Assembly: GCA_000621425.1 (NCBI GenBank)
Contig: JHYJ01000003.1
Span: 160,913-224,912, forward strand
Direction: 5' to 3'
Length of the DNA: 64,000 nt
From: Lachnospiraceae bacterium AB2028
GTDB lineage: Bacteria; Bacillota; Clostridia; Lachnospirales; Lachnospiraceae
Made by a program: the position numbers and the translations under genes. Positions 1 to 8,574 of the stretch are shown here, piece by piece (position 1 is the first letter of the stretch; each line of letters opens with the position of its first letter). Below the pieces are notes generated by a model that was not told where the DNA came from, searched no databases, and saw nothing but the letters and a program-made list of their open reading frames with translations.

Positions 1-1290
1 GTTAAGCCTGCTCCCCTTTTAAACCCGGGTACCGGCAAGCCCCTCACAGCTGAAGAGCTTTCACCTATCTTCTGTGAAGAGCTGGTTGCACAGGAGTTAG
101 ACGAGAATACACCTTATATAGATATTCCGGAGGAAATCCGCAGTTTCTACACAATGTACCGTCCTTCACCTTTAGTAAGAGCTTACTGCCTGGAGGAAAA
201 GCTCCAGACACCTGCCAAGATCTACTACAAATTCGAAGGTAACAACACCAGCGGAAGCCACAAGCTTAATTCCGCTATTGCCCAGGCATACTACGCTAAG
301 AAGCAGGGACTTAAGGGCGTAACCACTGAGACCGGCGCAGGCCAGTGGGGTACGGCACTTTCAATGGCATGCTCGTACTTCGGCCTTGACTGCAAGGTAT
401 ACATGGTTAAGGTTTCCTACGAGCAGAAACCTTTCCGCCGCGAAGTAATGCGTACATACGGAGCATCAGTTGTTCCTTCACCTTCAGAGACTACAGAAGT
501 TGGTAAGAAGATCCTTGCTGAGCATCCCGGAACCACCGGAAGCCTTGGCTGTGCAATCTCCGAGGCCGTTGAAGTTGCTACAAAGAATCCCGGATACCGT
601 TATGTACTGGGAAGCGTGCTGAACCAGGTACTGCTCCACCAGTCAGTAATCGGTCTGGAAGCAAAGGCTGCACTTGATAAGTACGGCATCAAGCCCGACA
701 TCATCATCGGATGTGCCGGCGGCGGTTCAAACCTTGGCGGACTCATCGCGCCTTTCATGGGCGAGAAACTCCGTGGCGAAGCAGACTACCGCATCATCGC
801 TGTTGAGCCTGCATCATGCCCCAGTTTCACAAGAGGCGTATATGCATATGATTTCTGCGACACCGGTATGATCTGCCCGCTCGCAAAGATGTACACACTT
901 GGAAGCAGTTTCATTCCTTCAGCAAACCACGCAGGTGGACTTCGTTTCCACGGAATGAGCAGCACACTTTCACAGCTCTATCACGACGGATACATGGAGG
1001 CTACCAGCGTAGAGCAGACATCCGTATTCGAAGCAGCTGAGCAGTTCGCACGTGTTGAAGGCATCCTTCCTGCACCTGAAAGCTCACATGCTATCCGCGT
1101 TGCTATCGACGAGGCTCTTAAGTGCAAGGAAACCGGCGAAGAAAAGACCATCGTATTCGGTCTTACCGGTACAGGATATTTCGACCTGGTTGCTTATGAG
1201 AAATTCCACAATGGTGAAATGAGCGACGAGATACCTACTGACGAGCAGCTCCAGGCATCATTTGCAAAGCTGCCTAAGGTAGAAGCTTAA
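1..1290 (+). CDS. trpB: Tryptophan synthase beta chain, TrpB2 type (5' partial)
   Basis: This enzyme joins indole and L-serine to make L-tryptophan with pyridoxal phosphate. The frame is open from base 1, so the N-terminus (probably about 20 residues) lies outside the window and 429 residues are visible. The PLP lysine is in GSHKLNS at about residue 88, and the phosphate-binding loop CAGGGSN is near residue 240. The opening part (PLLNPGTGKP, then the FEGNNTSGSHK region) and the overall length fit the longer TrpB2 branch rather than the TrpB1 that pairs with TrpA. No trpA is adjacent downstream; a hairpin terminator follows. The family call is firm; the TrpB2 subtype is inferred from length and motifs. 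Confidence 0.95.
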   Translation, partial: VKPAPLLNPGTGKPLTAEELSPIFCEELVAQELDENTPYIDIPEEIRSFYTMYRPSPLVRAYCLEEKLQTPAKIYYKFEGNNTSGSHKLNSAIAQAYYAKKQGLKGVTTETGAGQWGTALSMACSYFGLDCKVYMVKVSYEQKPFRREVMRTYGASVVPSPSETTEVGKKILAEHPGTTGSLGCAISEAVEVATKNPGYRYVLGSVLNQVLLHQSVIGLEAKAALDKYGIKPDIIIGCAGGGSNLGGLIAPFMGEKLRGEADYRIIAVEPASCPSFTRGVYAYDFCDTGMICPLAKMYTLGSSFIPSANHAGGLRFHGMSSTLSQLYHDGYMEATSVEQTSVFEAAEQFARVEGILPAPESSHAIRVAIDEALKCKETGEEKTIVFGLTGTGYFDLVAYEKFHNGEMSDEIPTDEQLQASFAKLPKVEA

Positions 1291-1333
1291 GATTTAAAAT
1301 AGTTAAACCCCAATTACCCCCCCCTATTAATAA

Positions 1334-1367
1334 CCCCGTGTACCTATGTACACGGGGTATTTGTTTA
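1334..1367 (+). terminator. Rho-independent terminator after trpB
   Basis: A perfect 10-bp stem CCCCGTGTAC/GTACACGGGG with a CTAT loop is followed by a T-rich tract. It lies 44 bases after the trpB stop and just before the convergent lipoprotein gene ends, so it should end trpB transcription. Confidence 0.85.
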
Positions 1368-1385
1368 CTTATGTCTCTGAAATAC

Positions 1386-2063
1386 TCAGTCAAGTTTCAA
1401 TACATATCCCTTGCTTTCCCTATCTCTACTAAGAACCACTGTGCTATCCTGCAGATCATAGAGGGTGCAAGAGCCGAATTCATATATGTTTCCGATTCTG
1501 TCCTGACCGACAACAGAGATGCTTACTGCATCATCCTGGGCGTAGGGATCCAGGATTGCTCCTGTATAATGGAAGAAACCTGCATCAGGCAATTTTGAAA
1601 TCCCAAGGATCTCATACATGTCCACGTCGCCATCATCGGTACTGATGCACATATGTACAATGTCTATTCCGCTGGTATTGGTAAAATAAACGCTGACGTC
1701 TTCTGTGGAAAGTGAGTCAGGAGCCTGCTCCCTTACAAGGCTGTCGGGCTGGGGTTTATCATTTTCCGCGGATGAGTCCGTATCTGGTTCAGCAGTATCA
1801 TTTATTCCCTCATCAACAGGAACAGCTGTAAAGCCCATATCACCCGTCACTTCTGCATCGGTATCCGTGGCATTTCTATCAGCCAGGTCAGCCAGAGTGC
1901 CTGTAGCTGAATCCATAGTAGCATCTCCATCGGAAACACTGTCCTTACCGCCCTTCCCAAGACCACAGCCGGCAAGCAGAGATAAAGCAAGAATCATCGT
2001 AGCTATATGAAATGATGTATGAAGATGTCTTGAACCACTTAAGGTTCTTCGCTTATTTTTCAT
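1386..2063 (-). CDS. Hypothetical lipoprotein downstream of the cellulase
   Basis: This is a 225-residue predicted lipoprotein of unknown function. A basic N-terminus and hydrophobic stretch lead to a lipobox LLAGC at about residues 29-33, which predicts lipid anchoring on the outer face of the membrane. A long Asp/Thr/Ala/Glu-rich low-complexity segment (about 35-115) looks like a surface spacer. The C-terminal half (about 120-225) has the look of a small beta-rich domain (VYFTNTSGIDIVHMCIS). The gene starts 6 bases after the GH5 cellulase stop, so the two are probably co-transcribed and may act together at the cell surface. I recognise no named family. Confidence 0.8.
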   Translation of the reverse strand: MKNKRRTLSGSRHLHTSFHIATMILALSLLAGCGLGKGGKDSVSDGDATMDSATGTLADLADRNATDTDAEVTGDMGFTAVPVDEGINDTAEPDTDSSAENDKPQPDSLVREQAPDSLSTEDVSVYFTNTSGIDIVHMCISTDDGDVDMYEILGISKLPDAGFFHYTGAILDPYAQDDAVSISVVGQDRIGNIYEFGSCTLYDLQDSTVVLSRDRESKGYVLKLD

Positions 2064-2069
2064 AATATC

Positions 2070-3776
2070 TTAATTTCCCACCGTTACTGTAGGTGTTCCC
2101 AGACTCTCATTAGTCTTTACTATGAATCCCACTTCCACGCTCTCGCCTGCTGCTAAGGATGAATTGAAATCCTGTGGCTTTATGCTCACAGTTTTACCTG
2201 AGGCAGTGATATTGCCACTCCAGGACTGGTCAATGCTCACATTACCACCAAAGTTTACTGTCACGCTCCAGCCGGAGATCTTGCTGCTGCTTGTATTCTT
2301 CACATTGACAACATACTGGTAGAAATCAGCCTTACCGTCGTTCCAGTGGTTACTCTGCGTAAGTGTTACGCTGGTATTTGCAGACGAGCTGCTGGCCGCA
2401 GGTTCGGATGAACTGCTATTACTGCTATTATTATCACTGGACTGGCTGCTCTGTGAACTATCCGCCAGGTCAAGGGATCCAAGGGGGACTCCGTTATTAA
2501 GCACGCCTACATACCACTTTCCGGCATCAGACAGATCTGACTCTGACCAGCCTGATGTCTTGCTGCATCCGGAGTTTATAAGGGCTGCGGTTTCATTCTT
2601 GTTGCAAAGGCTCCATATGCAGTAACTTACTGAATTCTTGTCCATCAGGTCTACCCAGGCATTTGCGGAATTAAAATCATTTCCGCCGCTTCCGCTGGCA
2701 TCACAGGTTCCGAACTCAGTTACAAATATAGGAAGGCCGCTGTTTATGGCATTCTGCATAGTCTTCCGAAGGCTGTCCTTATGGGTTGCCGCGTAGAAAT
2801 GCAGGGTATACATGATGTTAGTATAACCCTTGATAGGATCCGCAGCCGCCTTGTCCACTTCCTGGGACCAGGTGGGAGTTCCTACTATTATTATTGCATC
2901 AGGATTATTTTTCTTGATTACAGGTATTACCTGCTCTGCATAATTCTTAATGGTAGGCCAGTTTACACCACCATTGGGTTCGTTACATATTTCATAGATT
3001 ACATTATCGTAACTTGCATACTTTGCGGACATCTCATCAAAGAAAGCTATAGCCTCCGCAGTGTGCTTATTGGGATCCTGATCCTGCAGTATATGCCAGT
3101 CTATGATTACATACATTCCCAGATCGGTGGCATAGCTTACACCGTTATTGACCATGGTCTTCATCTGGGATGAACCGCCCTCACAGTATCCGCCGTATTC
3201 TGCAGTGTACATTGCAAGCCTTACGCAGTTTGCACCCCACTCATCACGAAGGGTCTGGAAGGATGCCTTATTTACATACTCAGGGAACCACGCCAATCCA
3301 TGAGTTGATACACCTTTTATCTGGAAATTCTTGCCATTGCAGTCCACAAGGTGTGTGCCGTTTACCTTAAGTTCACCGTGAAGTGAAACCGGCGTTCCAC
3401 TTGTAGCCTTAGGTGCGGGTGCCTCTGTTGCCGTTGCCTCTGCAGTAGGGGTTGCCGTTTCTGTAGCAGTCTGAGTTTCTGCTGCTGGCTGCTGTGCACT
3501 GTCGTTTACAGGAGTTTCCGTAGGCTCCTCAGCCTGACTCTCTGCAGAGCCCGACTCTTCCGTGGAAGGTTCCTCTGTTGCCTCCACAGTCGCAGGAACT
3601 ACTTCCTCCGGTGCGGTACTTTCCGCATCTGCAGTGAGAACTTCACTTTCTGCTACGTTCTGGGCAAGTTCATTTTTTGAATTCCCGCCAAGCAGGAAAA
3701 CAAGGGTTGCAATACCGGCTCCGATAATAAAAGTTGCCGCAATTATTATGATCAGCTGTTTTTTCGACTTGTCCAT
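2070..3776 (-). CDS. Cell-surface GH5 endoglucanase with CBM2-like module
   Basis: This is predicted to hydrolyse beta-1,4-glucan such as cellulose outside the cell. Order in 568 residues: short basic N-terminus, one membrane segment (about 7-30) that anchors or exports it, a Glu/Ala/Thr-rich linker to about 130, a GH5 TIM barrel (about 135-430), a Ser-rich linker (about 435-465), and a CBM2-like cellulose-binding domain to the end. The acid/base Glu is in CNEPNG (about 264) and the nucleophile Glu in VTEFG (about 354). The HFYAATH motif between them is typical of GH5, probably subfamily 2. It leads a two-gene unit with the lipoprotein. Upstream is the recurrent GCGTAGCC...CGGCAGAAAGG leader motif. 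It suits a plant-fibre-degrading gut or rumen bacterium. Confidence 0.93.
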   Translation of the reverse strand: MDKSKKQLIIIIAATFIIGAGIATLVFLLGGNSKNELAQNVAESEVLTADAESTAPEEVVPATVEATEEPSTEESGSAESQAEEPTETPVNDSAQQPAAETQTATETATPTAEATATEAPAPKATSGTPVSLHGELKVNGTHLVDCNGKNFQIKGVSTHGLAWFPEYVNKASFQTLRDEWGANCVRLAMYTAEYGGYCEGGSSQMKTMVNNGVSYATDLGMYVIIDWHILQDQDPNKHTAEAIAFFDEMSAKYASYDNVIYEICNEPNGGVNWPTIKNYAEQVIPVIKKNNPDAIIIVGTPTWSQEVDKAAADPIKGYTNIMYTLHFYAATHKDSLRKTMQNAINSGLPIFVTEFGTCDASGSGGNDFNSANAWVDLMDKNSVSYCIWSLCNKNETAALINSGCSKTSGWSESDLSDAGKWYVGVLNNGVPLGSLDLADSSQSSQSSDNNSSNSSSSEPAASSSSANTSVTLTQSNHWNDGKADFYQYVVNVKNTSSSKISGWSVTVNFGGNVSIDQSWSGNITASGKTVSIKPQDFNSSLAAGESVEVGFIVKTNESLGTPTVTVGN

Positions 3777-3806
3777 CCCTGCCCCTTTCTGCCGTTTCAG
3801 TGGCTA
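3777..3806 (-). promoter_or_regulatory. Recurrent 5' leader motif (GCGTAGCC...CGGCAGAAAGG) before the GH5 gene
   Basis: On the minus strand the cellulase start is preceded by GCGTAGCCACTGAAACGGC, then AGAAAGGGG as ribosome site. A near copy precedes the DUF3048 gene at 8338-8369, and shorter relatives precede genes starting at 30150, 33042, 34185, 54739 and near the ftsH start. It can form a small stem (GCC/GGC) directly against the Shine-Dalgarno sequence. Function unknown. Confidence 0.4.
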
Positions 3807-3809
3807 CGC

Positions 3810-4994
3810 TCATGCAGTCTTCTTATCCGGAAACTTACTATATAATAGTTTCAGTATTATAGGCACGCTTATGCTGGATACGATTATCAGCAGGATAACG
3901 GCCGTAAAATAACTTGAGTCTATTATACCAAGATTCATGCCTTTATTTGTAATAATCAGGGCAACTTCTCCCCTGGTCATCATTCCCACGCCGATCTTTA
4001 AGCTGTCAGCCCAGCCGAACCGCATACACTTGGAAATGATACCGCATCCAATTATCTTGCCAAGGCAGGCCACCAACACAAAAAGTACGGAGAAAAGTAT
4101 CATATCCACCACTATATGAGAGAAGTCAGTTTTTAATCCTATCCCCACAAAGAAAATAGGGGCGAATATCATATAACTGTTGATGCTGACCTTCCTGTCG
4201 ATATATTCCGCGTCCCTTACATTGCAGAGTATGATACCTGCGATATACGCGCCGGTAATATCAGCAATTCCGAAATACTTCTCTGCTATATAAGAAAGTA
4301 TGAAGCAGAGCCCTAATCCGATTATCGGAATACGCCTGGTGTGGGGATATCTTGCATCTATTTTCTTGAATATCTGGTAAAAAACAATGCCGAACAAAAG
4401 GGCAAGCACCAGGAATGCTACGGTTTTTAATATAACTATCCCCGGATTATTTGCAGGATCCTTCATGCCCAGCACAAAGGTAAGTACTATGATTCCTATT
4501 ACATCATCGATTATCGCCGCGCTGAGTATGGTCTGCCCTATGGTTCCCTGCAGGTGTCCCATCTCCTTAAGCGACTCAACGGTAATGCTTACGGAAGTAG
4601 CAGTCATTATACACCCTATAAAGAGTGCTTTGAAAAAGCTCTCGGAACCCGGACCTTCAGTTCCGTAAAACAAAGCATATAAAAGCGCGCCTCCGGCCAG
4701 GGGCACTGCCACGCCAAAGCATGCGATAACAAGCGCCTTTATGCCGGTCTTCTTAAGTTCCTTGAGATTAGTCTCAAGACCCGCTGAGAACATTATCAGT
4801 ATGACGCCGATTTCTGCCATCTGGCTTATAAAATCGCTGGGGGCTACCCATCCCAGCAGACAGGGACCGATTATAAGGCCGGCCACGATTTCGCCGGCTA
4901 CTGCAGGTATCCTGCATTTCTTGGCCACCAGTCCCATAAATTTAGCCGCAAGAATGATGATTGCAAGATCTCTGAGTATTATGTAAGTTTCCAT
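3810..4994 (-). CDS. Cation:proton antiporter (CPA2/KefB-NapA family)
   Basis: This is a membrane antiporter exchanging Na+ or K+ for protons, in pH and ion homeostasis. The 394 residues contain about 12 hydrophobic segments. Family features are VAGEIVAGLIIGPCLLG near the start, the CIMTATSVSIT stretch, AAIIDDVIGIIVL with the paired Asp of the ion site (about 160), and a late GVGMMTRGEVALII motif. I chose the start at METYIIL because AAGGAAGG lies 7 bases upstream; an upstream in-frame Met has no such site. There is no TrkA-N (RCK) domain, so it is the short form. It has its own promoter at 5061-5088. Confidence 0.92.
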   Translation of the reverse strand: METYIILRDLAIIILAAKFMGLVAKKCRIPAVAGEIVAGLIIGPCLLGWVAPSDFISQMAEIGVILIMFSAGLETNLKELKKTGIKALVIACFGVAVPLAGGALLYALFYGTEGPGSESFFKALFIGCIMTATSVSITVESLKEMGHLQGTIGQTILSAAIIDDVIGIIVLTFVLGMKDPANNPGIVILKTVAFLVLALLFGIVFYQIFKKIDARYPHTRRIPIIGLGLCFILSYIAEKYFGIADITGAYIAGIILCNVRDAEYIDRKVSINSYMIFAPIFFVGIGLKTDFSHIVVDMILFSVLFVLVACLGKIIGCGIISKCMRFGWADSLKIGVGMMTRGEVALIITNKGMNLGIIDSSYFTAVILLIIVSSISVPIILKLLYSKFPDKKTA

Positions 4995-5060
4995 AGTTTC
5001 CTTCCTTTTCGAACGGCCCCCCATTCCGTTCCATTTATATCCTTAATAAACAACCCTTGT

Positions 5061-5088
5061 ATAATATCATCTTTTATTTATTTTTCAA
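5061..5088 (-). promoter_or_regulatory. Sigma-A-type promoter of the antiporter gene
   Basis: On the minus strand TTGAAA (5083-5088) and TATTAT (5061-5066) are separated by 16 bases, about 65 bases upstream of the antiporter start. The region is A+T rich and lies between this gene and the terminator of the HAD gene. Confidence 0.55.
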
Positions 5089-5107
5089 GAATTATCGCGT
5101 AATCATT

Positions 5108-5132
5108 AAAAAAGCCGCCGCATCACGGCAGC
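5108..5132 (-). terminator. Terminator of the HAD hydrolase unit
   Basis: On the minus strand GCTGCCG-TGATG-CGGCGGC, with one mismatched position in the stem, is followed by six T. It lies 33 bases after the HAD stop. Confidence 0.8.
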
Positions 5133-5164
5133 TCTTTTAAAACATCTGATTCCTGCTTAAATGA

Positions 5165-5794
5165 TCACTTTATTATTTCCGGTATATCAAGTAACTCCGC
5201 AAAGCTATTTATCGTGTAATCCGGTTCAATTCCTTCACCGAAACCATATGCTGCATGTATGAAGGCTACCCCTGCCTCCCTGCTGGCAATCTCATCCTTA
5301 GCTATGTCACCAACATATACAGGATTCTTCATGTTCAATCTCTCAGCTATCAGCTTTATATTTCCGGCCTTCAGTAATCCGCTGTCGTCGGGGCAGATAT
5401 GGTCTTTTATAAAAGGCTCTATCCCTGTCTTTCTCATGACCAGCTCTATATATCCGCCCTGACAGTTGCTTACTATAGCAAGGGGATTCTTTTCGGCCAG
5501 CTTCTCAATAGTCTCCTTCATGCCGGGATATACTATGCCGCCATTTTTTTCAAGATATTCAAATTCATACCTGCTGCACAGCGGCTCATAGACCTCTGTC
5601 TCTTCCTTGGTTGCACCAGGCACTAAGCTTTTGAATATTTCATCCATAGGAAGACCGAACAGGCCCTTTAATTCCTCGGCTGTTGTCCTTTTCTCATAGC
5701 CCAGCTCTTTAAAGGCATCATTCCAGGCCATTTCCACCACATTCGTGGCATCCCATATTGTTCCGTCTATGTCAAAAATTATACCGTCGTACAT
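5165..5794 (-). CDS. HAD-superfamily hydrolase (phosphoglycolate phosphatase-like)
   Basis: This is a 209-residue cytosolic phosphatase of the HAD family, probably acting on a small phosphorylated metabolite. Motif I is DIDGTIWD with the nucleophile Asp at residue 8. Motif II is IVSNC (about 108), and motif III with the acidic pair is YVGDIAKDE near 163. A helical cap lies between motif I and motif II (about 15-90), as in the PGP/beta-phosphoglucomutase branch. It follows the DUF3795 gene by 13 bases and is probably in the same unit. The substrate cannot be told from sequence. Confidence 0.88.
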   Translation of the reverse strand: MYDGIIFDIDGTIWDATNVVEMAWNDAFKELGYEKRTTAEELKGLFGLPMDEIFKSLVPGATKEETEVYEPLCSRYEFEYLEKNGGIVYPGMKETIEKLAEKNPLAIVSNCQGGYIELVMRKTGIEPFIKDHICPDDSGLLKAGNIKLIAERLNMKNPVYVGDIAKDEIASREAGVAFIHAAYGFGEGIEPDYTINSFAELLDIPEIIK

Positions 5795-5807
5795 AATAAA
5801 TCCCTTT

Positions 5808-6206
5808 CTATCTTTTCCCTGTCTTAATAAAATTGATCAGCTCTTCTAAATCATCGAATTCATCATAGTCTCCCATGATGCCTTCCCTGTGATAAACAAT
5901 GCCTGCCTTTTCATTCTCCTCCAGACGGTCCAGCAGTTCCTCAACACCGTATCTTCTCGCATACTCAGCAAAGGCCCTTGCCTTTATCTTTTCTGCATAC
6001 AGACCCTTTCGGCATTCTGCAGGCTGGCACTCATAACATCCGCTTATATTCTTGTCTATGCCGCACCTGCGGACCTCACACCACTCCGCATCCTTGCACC
6101 AGGAAAGCTCCTTAAAGCCGTCCCTTTTGCAGCCCTTGCATTCAACATTTTCTGAGCACAGACAGCAGGCTAAGCCGCAGCGTGCGATTCCAAGTTCTCT
6201 TTTCAT
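5808..6206 (-). CDS. DUF3795 cysteine-rich protein
   Basis: This is a 132-residue protein of the DUF3795 family, function unknown. The N-terminal half holds a dense cysteine pattern (GIARCGLACCLCS, CKGC, CGIDKNISGCYECQPAEC), which probably binds zinc or an iron-sulfur cluster. The C-terminal half is helical and acidic. A GGAG site lies 4 bases before the ATG. A possible 16-codon leader reading frame with a GTG start and a strong AGGAGGT site (6221-6271) lies just upstream. It heads the unit with the HAD hydrolase. Confidence 0.8.
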   Translation of the reverse strand: MKRELGIARCGLACCLCSENVECKGCKRDGFKELSWCKDAEWCEVRRCGIDKNISGCYECQPAECRKGLYAEKIKARAFAEYARRYGVEELLDRLEENEKAGIVYHREGIMGDYDEFDDLEELINFIKTGKR

Positions 6207-6289
6207 ATTACTCCACCATGCTAATCCCGGATCGACGGTGAAAAACCGGCTCTTTCAGAGCGATTTTCCACACTACCTCCTAAAATTGC

Positions 6290-6302
6290 TATAATTAATT
6301 TA
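6290..6302 (+). promoter_or_regulatory. -10 box placed for a leaderless transcript
   Basis: A perfect TATAAT (6290-6295) ends 6 bases before the ATG at 6302, so transcription should begin at or next to the start codon. No ribosome site is present on this strand. Confidence 0.5.
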
Positions 6303-7087
6303 TGAAAAAAACTGACATTAAGTTCAACTACAACCTGCGTCCCTCGGATCCTGCACTTTTCAGACAGGCCTGTGATAGGCAGGTACTCCGCCTGCAGCAT
6401 GCTGACGGTATCGGCACTCTGGGTGAGAAAAGCGTTCATTCCGTACTCAAGTATTATTACCTGCCCCGTCCCGAATGCCATGAGATCCCGATTGACCGTT
6501 TCGTGGCAGATGCCTGCTGCGACGGCGAGATTTTTGAGATACAGAGCAGGGGCTTTCACGCTCTCAAGGGTAAGCTCTCTGCTTTTCTTCCGGATTACGA
6601 TGTTACTGTCGTCTATCCCATAGCAGCTATAAAGTGGCTCCGCTATGTTGACCCTGACACCGGCGAGATACTCCCACCTAAGAAATCCCCTAAAAAGGGA
6701 CATCCCTACGATGTCTTAAGGGAACTGCTTAACATCAGAGATTTCCTATCCGATCCCCATTTCCATCTGGTACTCTGCCTGCTGGAAACCGAAGAATACA
6801 TCCTGCTTGACGGATACGGTAAAAACCGCAGGCGTCATGCCACCAAGGCTGATAAAATCCCCTTAAATATAATAGAAGAAATCTCCCTTGCCGAAGTAAA
6901 GGATTATCTCACACTTTTACCCACCGGATTTGCAGAAAGGGAAAACTTTACTACAAAAGACCTTTCTATAGCTTCCGGCAGATCCTTGAATGATGCCCAA
7001 TGTTTCTGCTATCTTCTAAACCACATGGGGCTTGTCACTTCCGATGGCAAACAGGGACGCTACAACCTTTACCGCTTTATACAGTAA
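6302..7087 (+). CDS. Hypothetical protein, possibly nuclease-like; probably leaderless
   Basis: This is a 261-residue soluble protein that I cannot assign to a named family. Around residues 55-100 the pattern DRFVADACCDGEIFEIQ then GKL, followed by a strand DVTVVYPI, resembles a PD-(D/E)xK nuclease core with Glu-x-Gln; that is only suggestive. The C-terminus (about 215-261) looks like a winged-helix segment (FTTKDLSIASGRSLNDAQCF... GRYNLYRF), so a DNA-related role is possible. It is a single gene facing away from its neighbour, with a TATAAT just before the ATG and no Shine-Dalgarno site, and it shares a bidirectional terminator with the DUF3048 gene. Confidence 0.75.
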   Translation: MKKTDIKFNYNLRPSDPALFRQACDRQVLRLQHADGIGTLGEKSVHSVLKYYYLPRPECHEIPIDRFVADACCDGEIFEIQSRGFHALKGKLSAFLPDYDVTVVYPIAAIKWLRYVDPDTGEILPPKKSPKKGHPYDVLRELLNIRDFLSDPHFHLVLCLLETEEYILLDGYGKNRRRHATKADKIPLNIIEEISLAEVKDYLTLLPTGFAERENFTTKDLSIASGRSLNDAQCFCYLLNHMGLVTSDGKQGRYNLYRFIQ

Positions 7088-7118
7088 AACAATTTCTAAT
7101 TACTTTTACTATAATAAA

Positions 7119-7148
7119 ACACTGTACCGACTCTCATCAGTACAGTGT
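7119..7148. terminator. Bidirectional terminator between convergent genes
   Basis: A 9-bp stem ACACTGTAC/GTACAGTGT with a 12-base loop has A/T-rich flanks on both sides. It lies between two convergent stops (7087 and 7174). Confidence 0.7.
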
Positions 7149-7173
7149 CTAATCGTTTCAAAAACCTTTTCTA

Positions 7174-8337
7174 TCAGTCAATCTTAAGATCCTTCCACTG
7201 GTCGTGGGGAACAAGACCGATATAAGTCTTACCTGTGTTCAGCTCAAGAGGCATTCCGCTTTCAGCTTCAAAATAGTAGGTGTTGGAATCCTCACCCATC
7301 TTCTGCCAGGTAATCTCAATAGCCTTACCGTTTGTACAGTAGTAACCGCTCTTAGGTGAATCAACAAGCAGGTAGTATGCCATATATCCATGCTCATCCA
7401 GCTGTACGAAATCAACATCCTCGATGATGACATTCTTGAATGACATTACCTTATCGCCATCAAGGGGATCGATGTGTGCATCACCATAGGTGTAGTACTC
7501 ATAAACACCCTCATCCTCATTGTACTTAAGGGTTGAGCTTGTGTGCTGCATAGGAAGCTTGATCTCAGTAGCATCTGTAGCACCTTCATCAGATGTAAGC
7601 TCTCTGTTTCCGCCCTTGCAGAATGTGAAATCAGGTCCTGCATAGTGATCGTTGTATGTGGTGCTGTATCCGGCGCTATCAATCCTATCGATCAGACCAT
7701 CATATGACTTGCCTGTAGAAGGATTTGTATAGTCATTGGATGTAACGTACTCTGTAAACTCAGTAGCCTTTCCGTTTGAAAATCTTGCGAAACCGCCGCT
7801 TAAGTTATTTGTATAATCCTTGGAAACATACTGCTGTATATAGTAAGGACCACCGTCGTGGATAAGGATGGCATTCCACTCACCTGCAAGGATGAAGTTG
7901 GAAGGTCTTGCGCTACGAACGGAACCGAACTGTTCAATATTTCCCCAGTCCTTAACAATGCACATAAGTCTTGTGATACGGCCGTTAGCAGTACTGTTCA
8001 TAAGCTCGTAAACAACATCTGCCTGGTTAAGTCCCATGTGGGGATAAGCATAGGTTTCGTTATCTACCATTACTGCGATAGGTCTCTGATCCTTGATGTC
8101 TTCGCTTATGATCTCGTTAGTGATCTCGCTGCGATACATACCGTCAGGGATAACCTCTTCCTCTTCCTCAGGGTTTCCTTCCTCTGTTGCCTCAGTAGCC
8201 TCACCGGCATCTTCGGAGTTGCCTGAAAGATCAAGCTCTACAACAGTCTGCTCGGGTTCACCAGGATCCTTCTCACATCCACTCATCAATACAGCCGTAG
8301 AAAGAAGGGCTGCAACAAATAAAGTTCTCTTTTTCAT
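7174..8337 (-). CDS. DUF3048 (YerB-like) lipoprotein
   Basis: This is a 387-residue exported lipoprotein of the DUF3048 family (B. subtilis YerB type), function not established. The signal peptide is MKKRTLFVAALLSTAVLMSGC, with the lipobox Cys at residue 21, then an acidic spacer (about 22-65). The family core begins at DQRPIAVMVDNE and includes the GSVRSARPSNF motif and a YYIQQYVSKDY stretch. I chose the start at the Met preceded by GGAGGAATA; the longer frame upstream runs through a hairpin cluster and is not credible as coding. The 5' leader is unusual (8351-8504). Confidence 0.9.
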   Translation of the reverse strand: MKKRTLFVAALLSTAVLMSGCEKDPGEPEQTVVELDLSGNSEDAGEATEATEEGNPEEEEEVIPDGMYRSEITNEIISEDIKDQRPIAVMVDNETYAYPHMGLNQADVVYELMNSTANGRITRLMCIVKDWGNIEQFGSVRSARPSNFILAGEWNAILIHDGGPYYIQQYVSKDYTNNLSGGFARFSNGKATEFTEYVTSNDYTNPSTGKSYDGLIDRIDSAGYSTTYNDHYAGPDFTFCKGGNRELTSDEGATDATEIKLPMQHTSSTLKYNEDEGVYEYYTYGDAHIDPLDGDKVMSFKNVIIEDVDFVQLDEHGYMAYYLLVDSPKSGYYCTNGKAIEITWQKMGEDSNTYYFEAESGMPLELNTGKTYIGLVPHDQWKDLKID

Positions 8338-8350
8338 TATTCCTCCTTCT

Positions 8351-8504
8351 GCCGCTTTAGCGGCTACGCGAAGAGAATTTGTGTATACAAATTCTCTGAT
8401 GCGATCAAAGAACATTGGGCCGCTTTGCGGCATCAATGTTCAGTTAAAAGAAATGCTATCGAGCATTTCTTTTAAACATCTTCCTCCCGTCATGATAGCA
8501 TGAC
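8351..8504. other. Cluster of five short-loop hairpins in the DUF3048 leader
   Basis: Five inverted repeats are packed into 154 bases: GCCGC/GCGGC (8351-8364), an 11-bp stem with GTAT loop (8372-8397), GAACATTG/CAATGTTC enclosing a GCCGC/GCGGC hairpin (8410-8441), a 14-bp stem with ATCG loop (8444-8475), and GTCATG/CATGAC (8489-8504). In minus orientation they form the 5' leader of the DUF3048 gene. A GGGAGG site then a 7-codon frame (ATG at 8479) sits among them. This could be a structured RNA or a site prone to quasi-palindrome repair; function unknown. Confidence 0.6.
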
Positions 8505-8574
8505 ATTACTTTTAATTTTTCCCACACACTACTAATTATCTAAAAAGGGAAATTATTGCAAAAAAAATTAAAAA

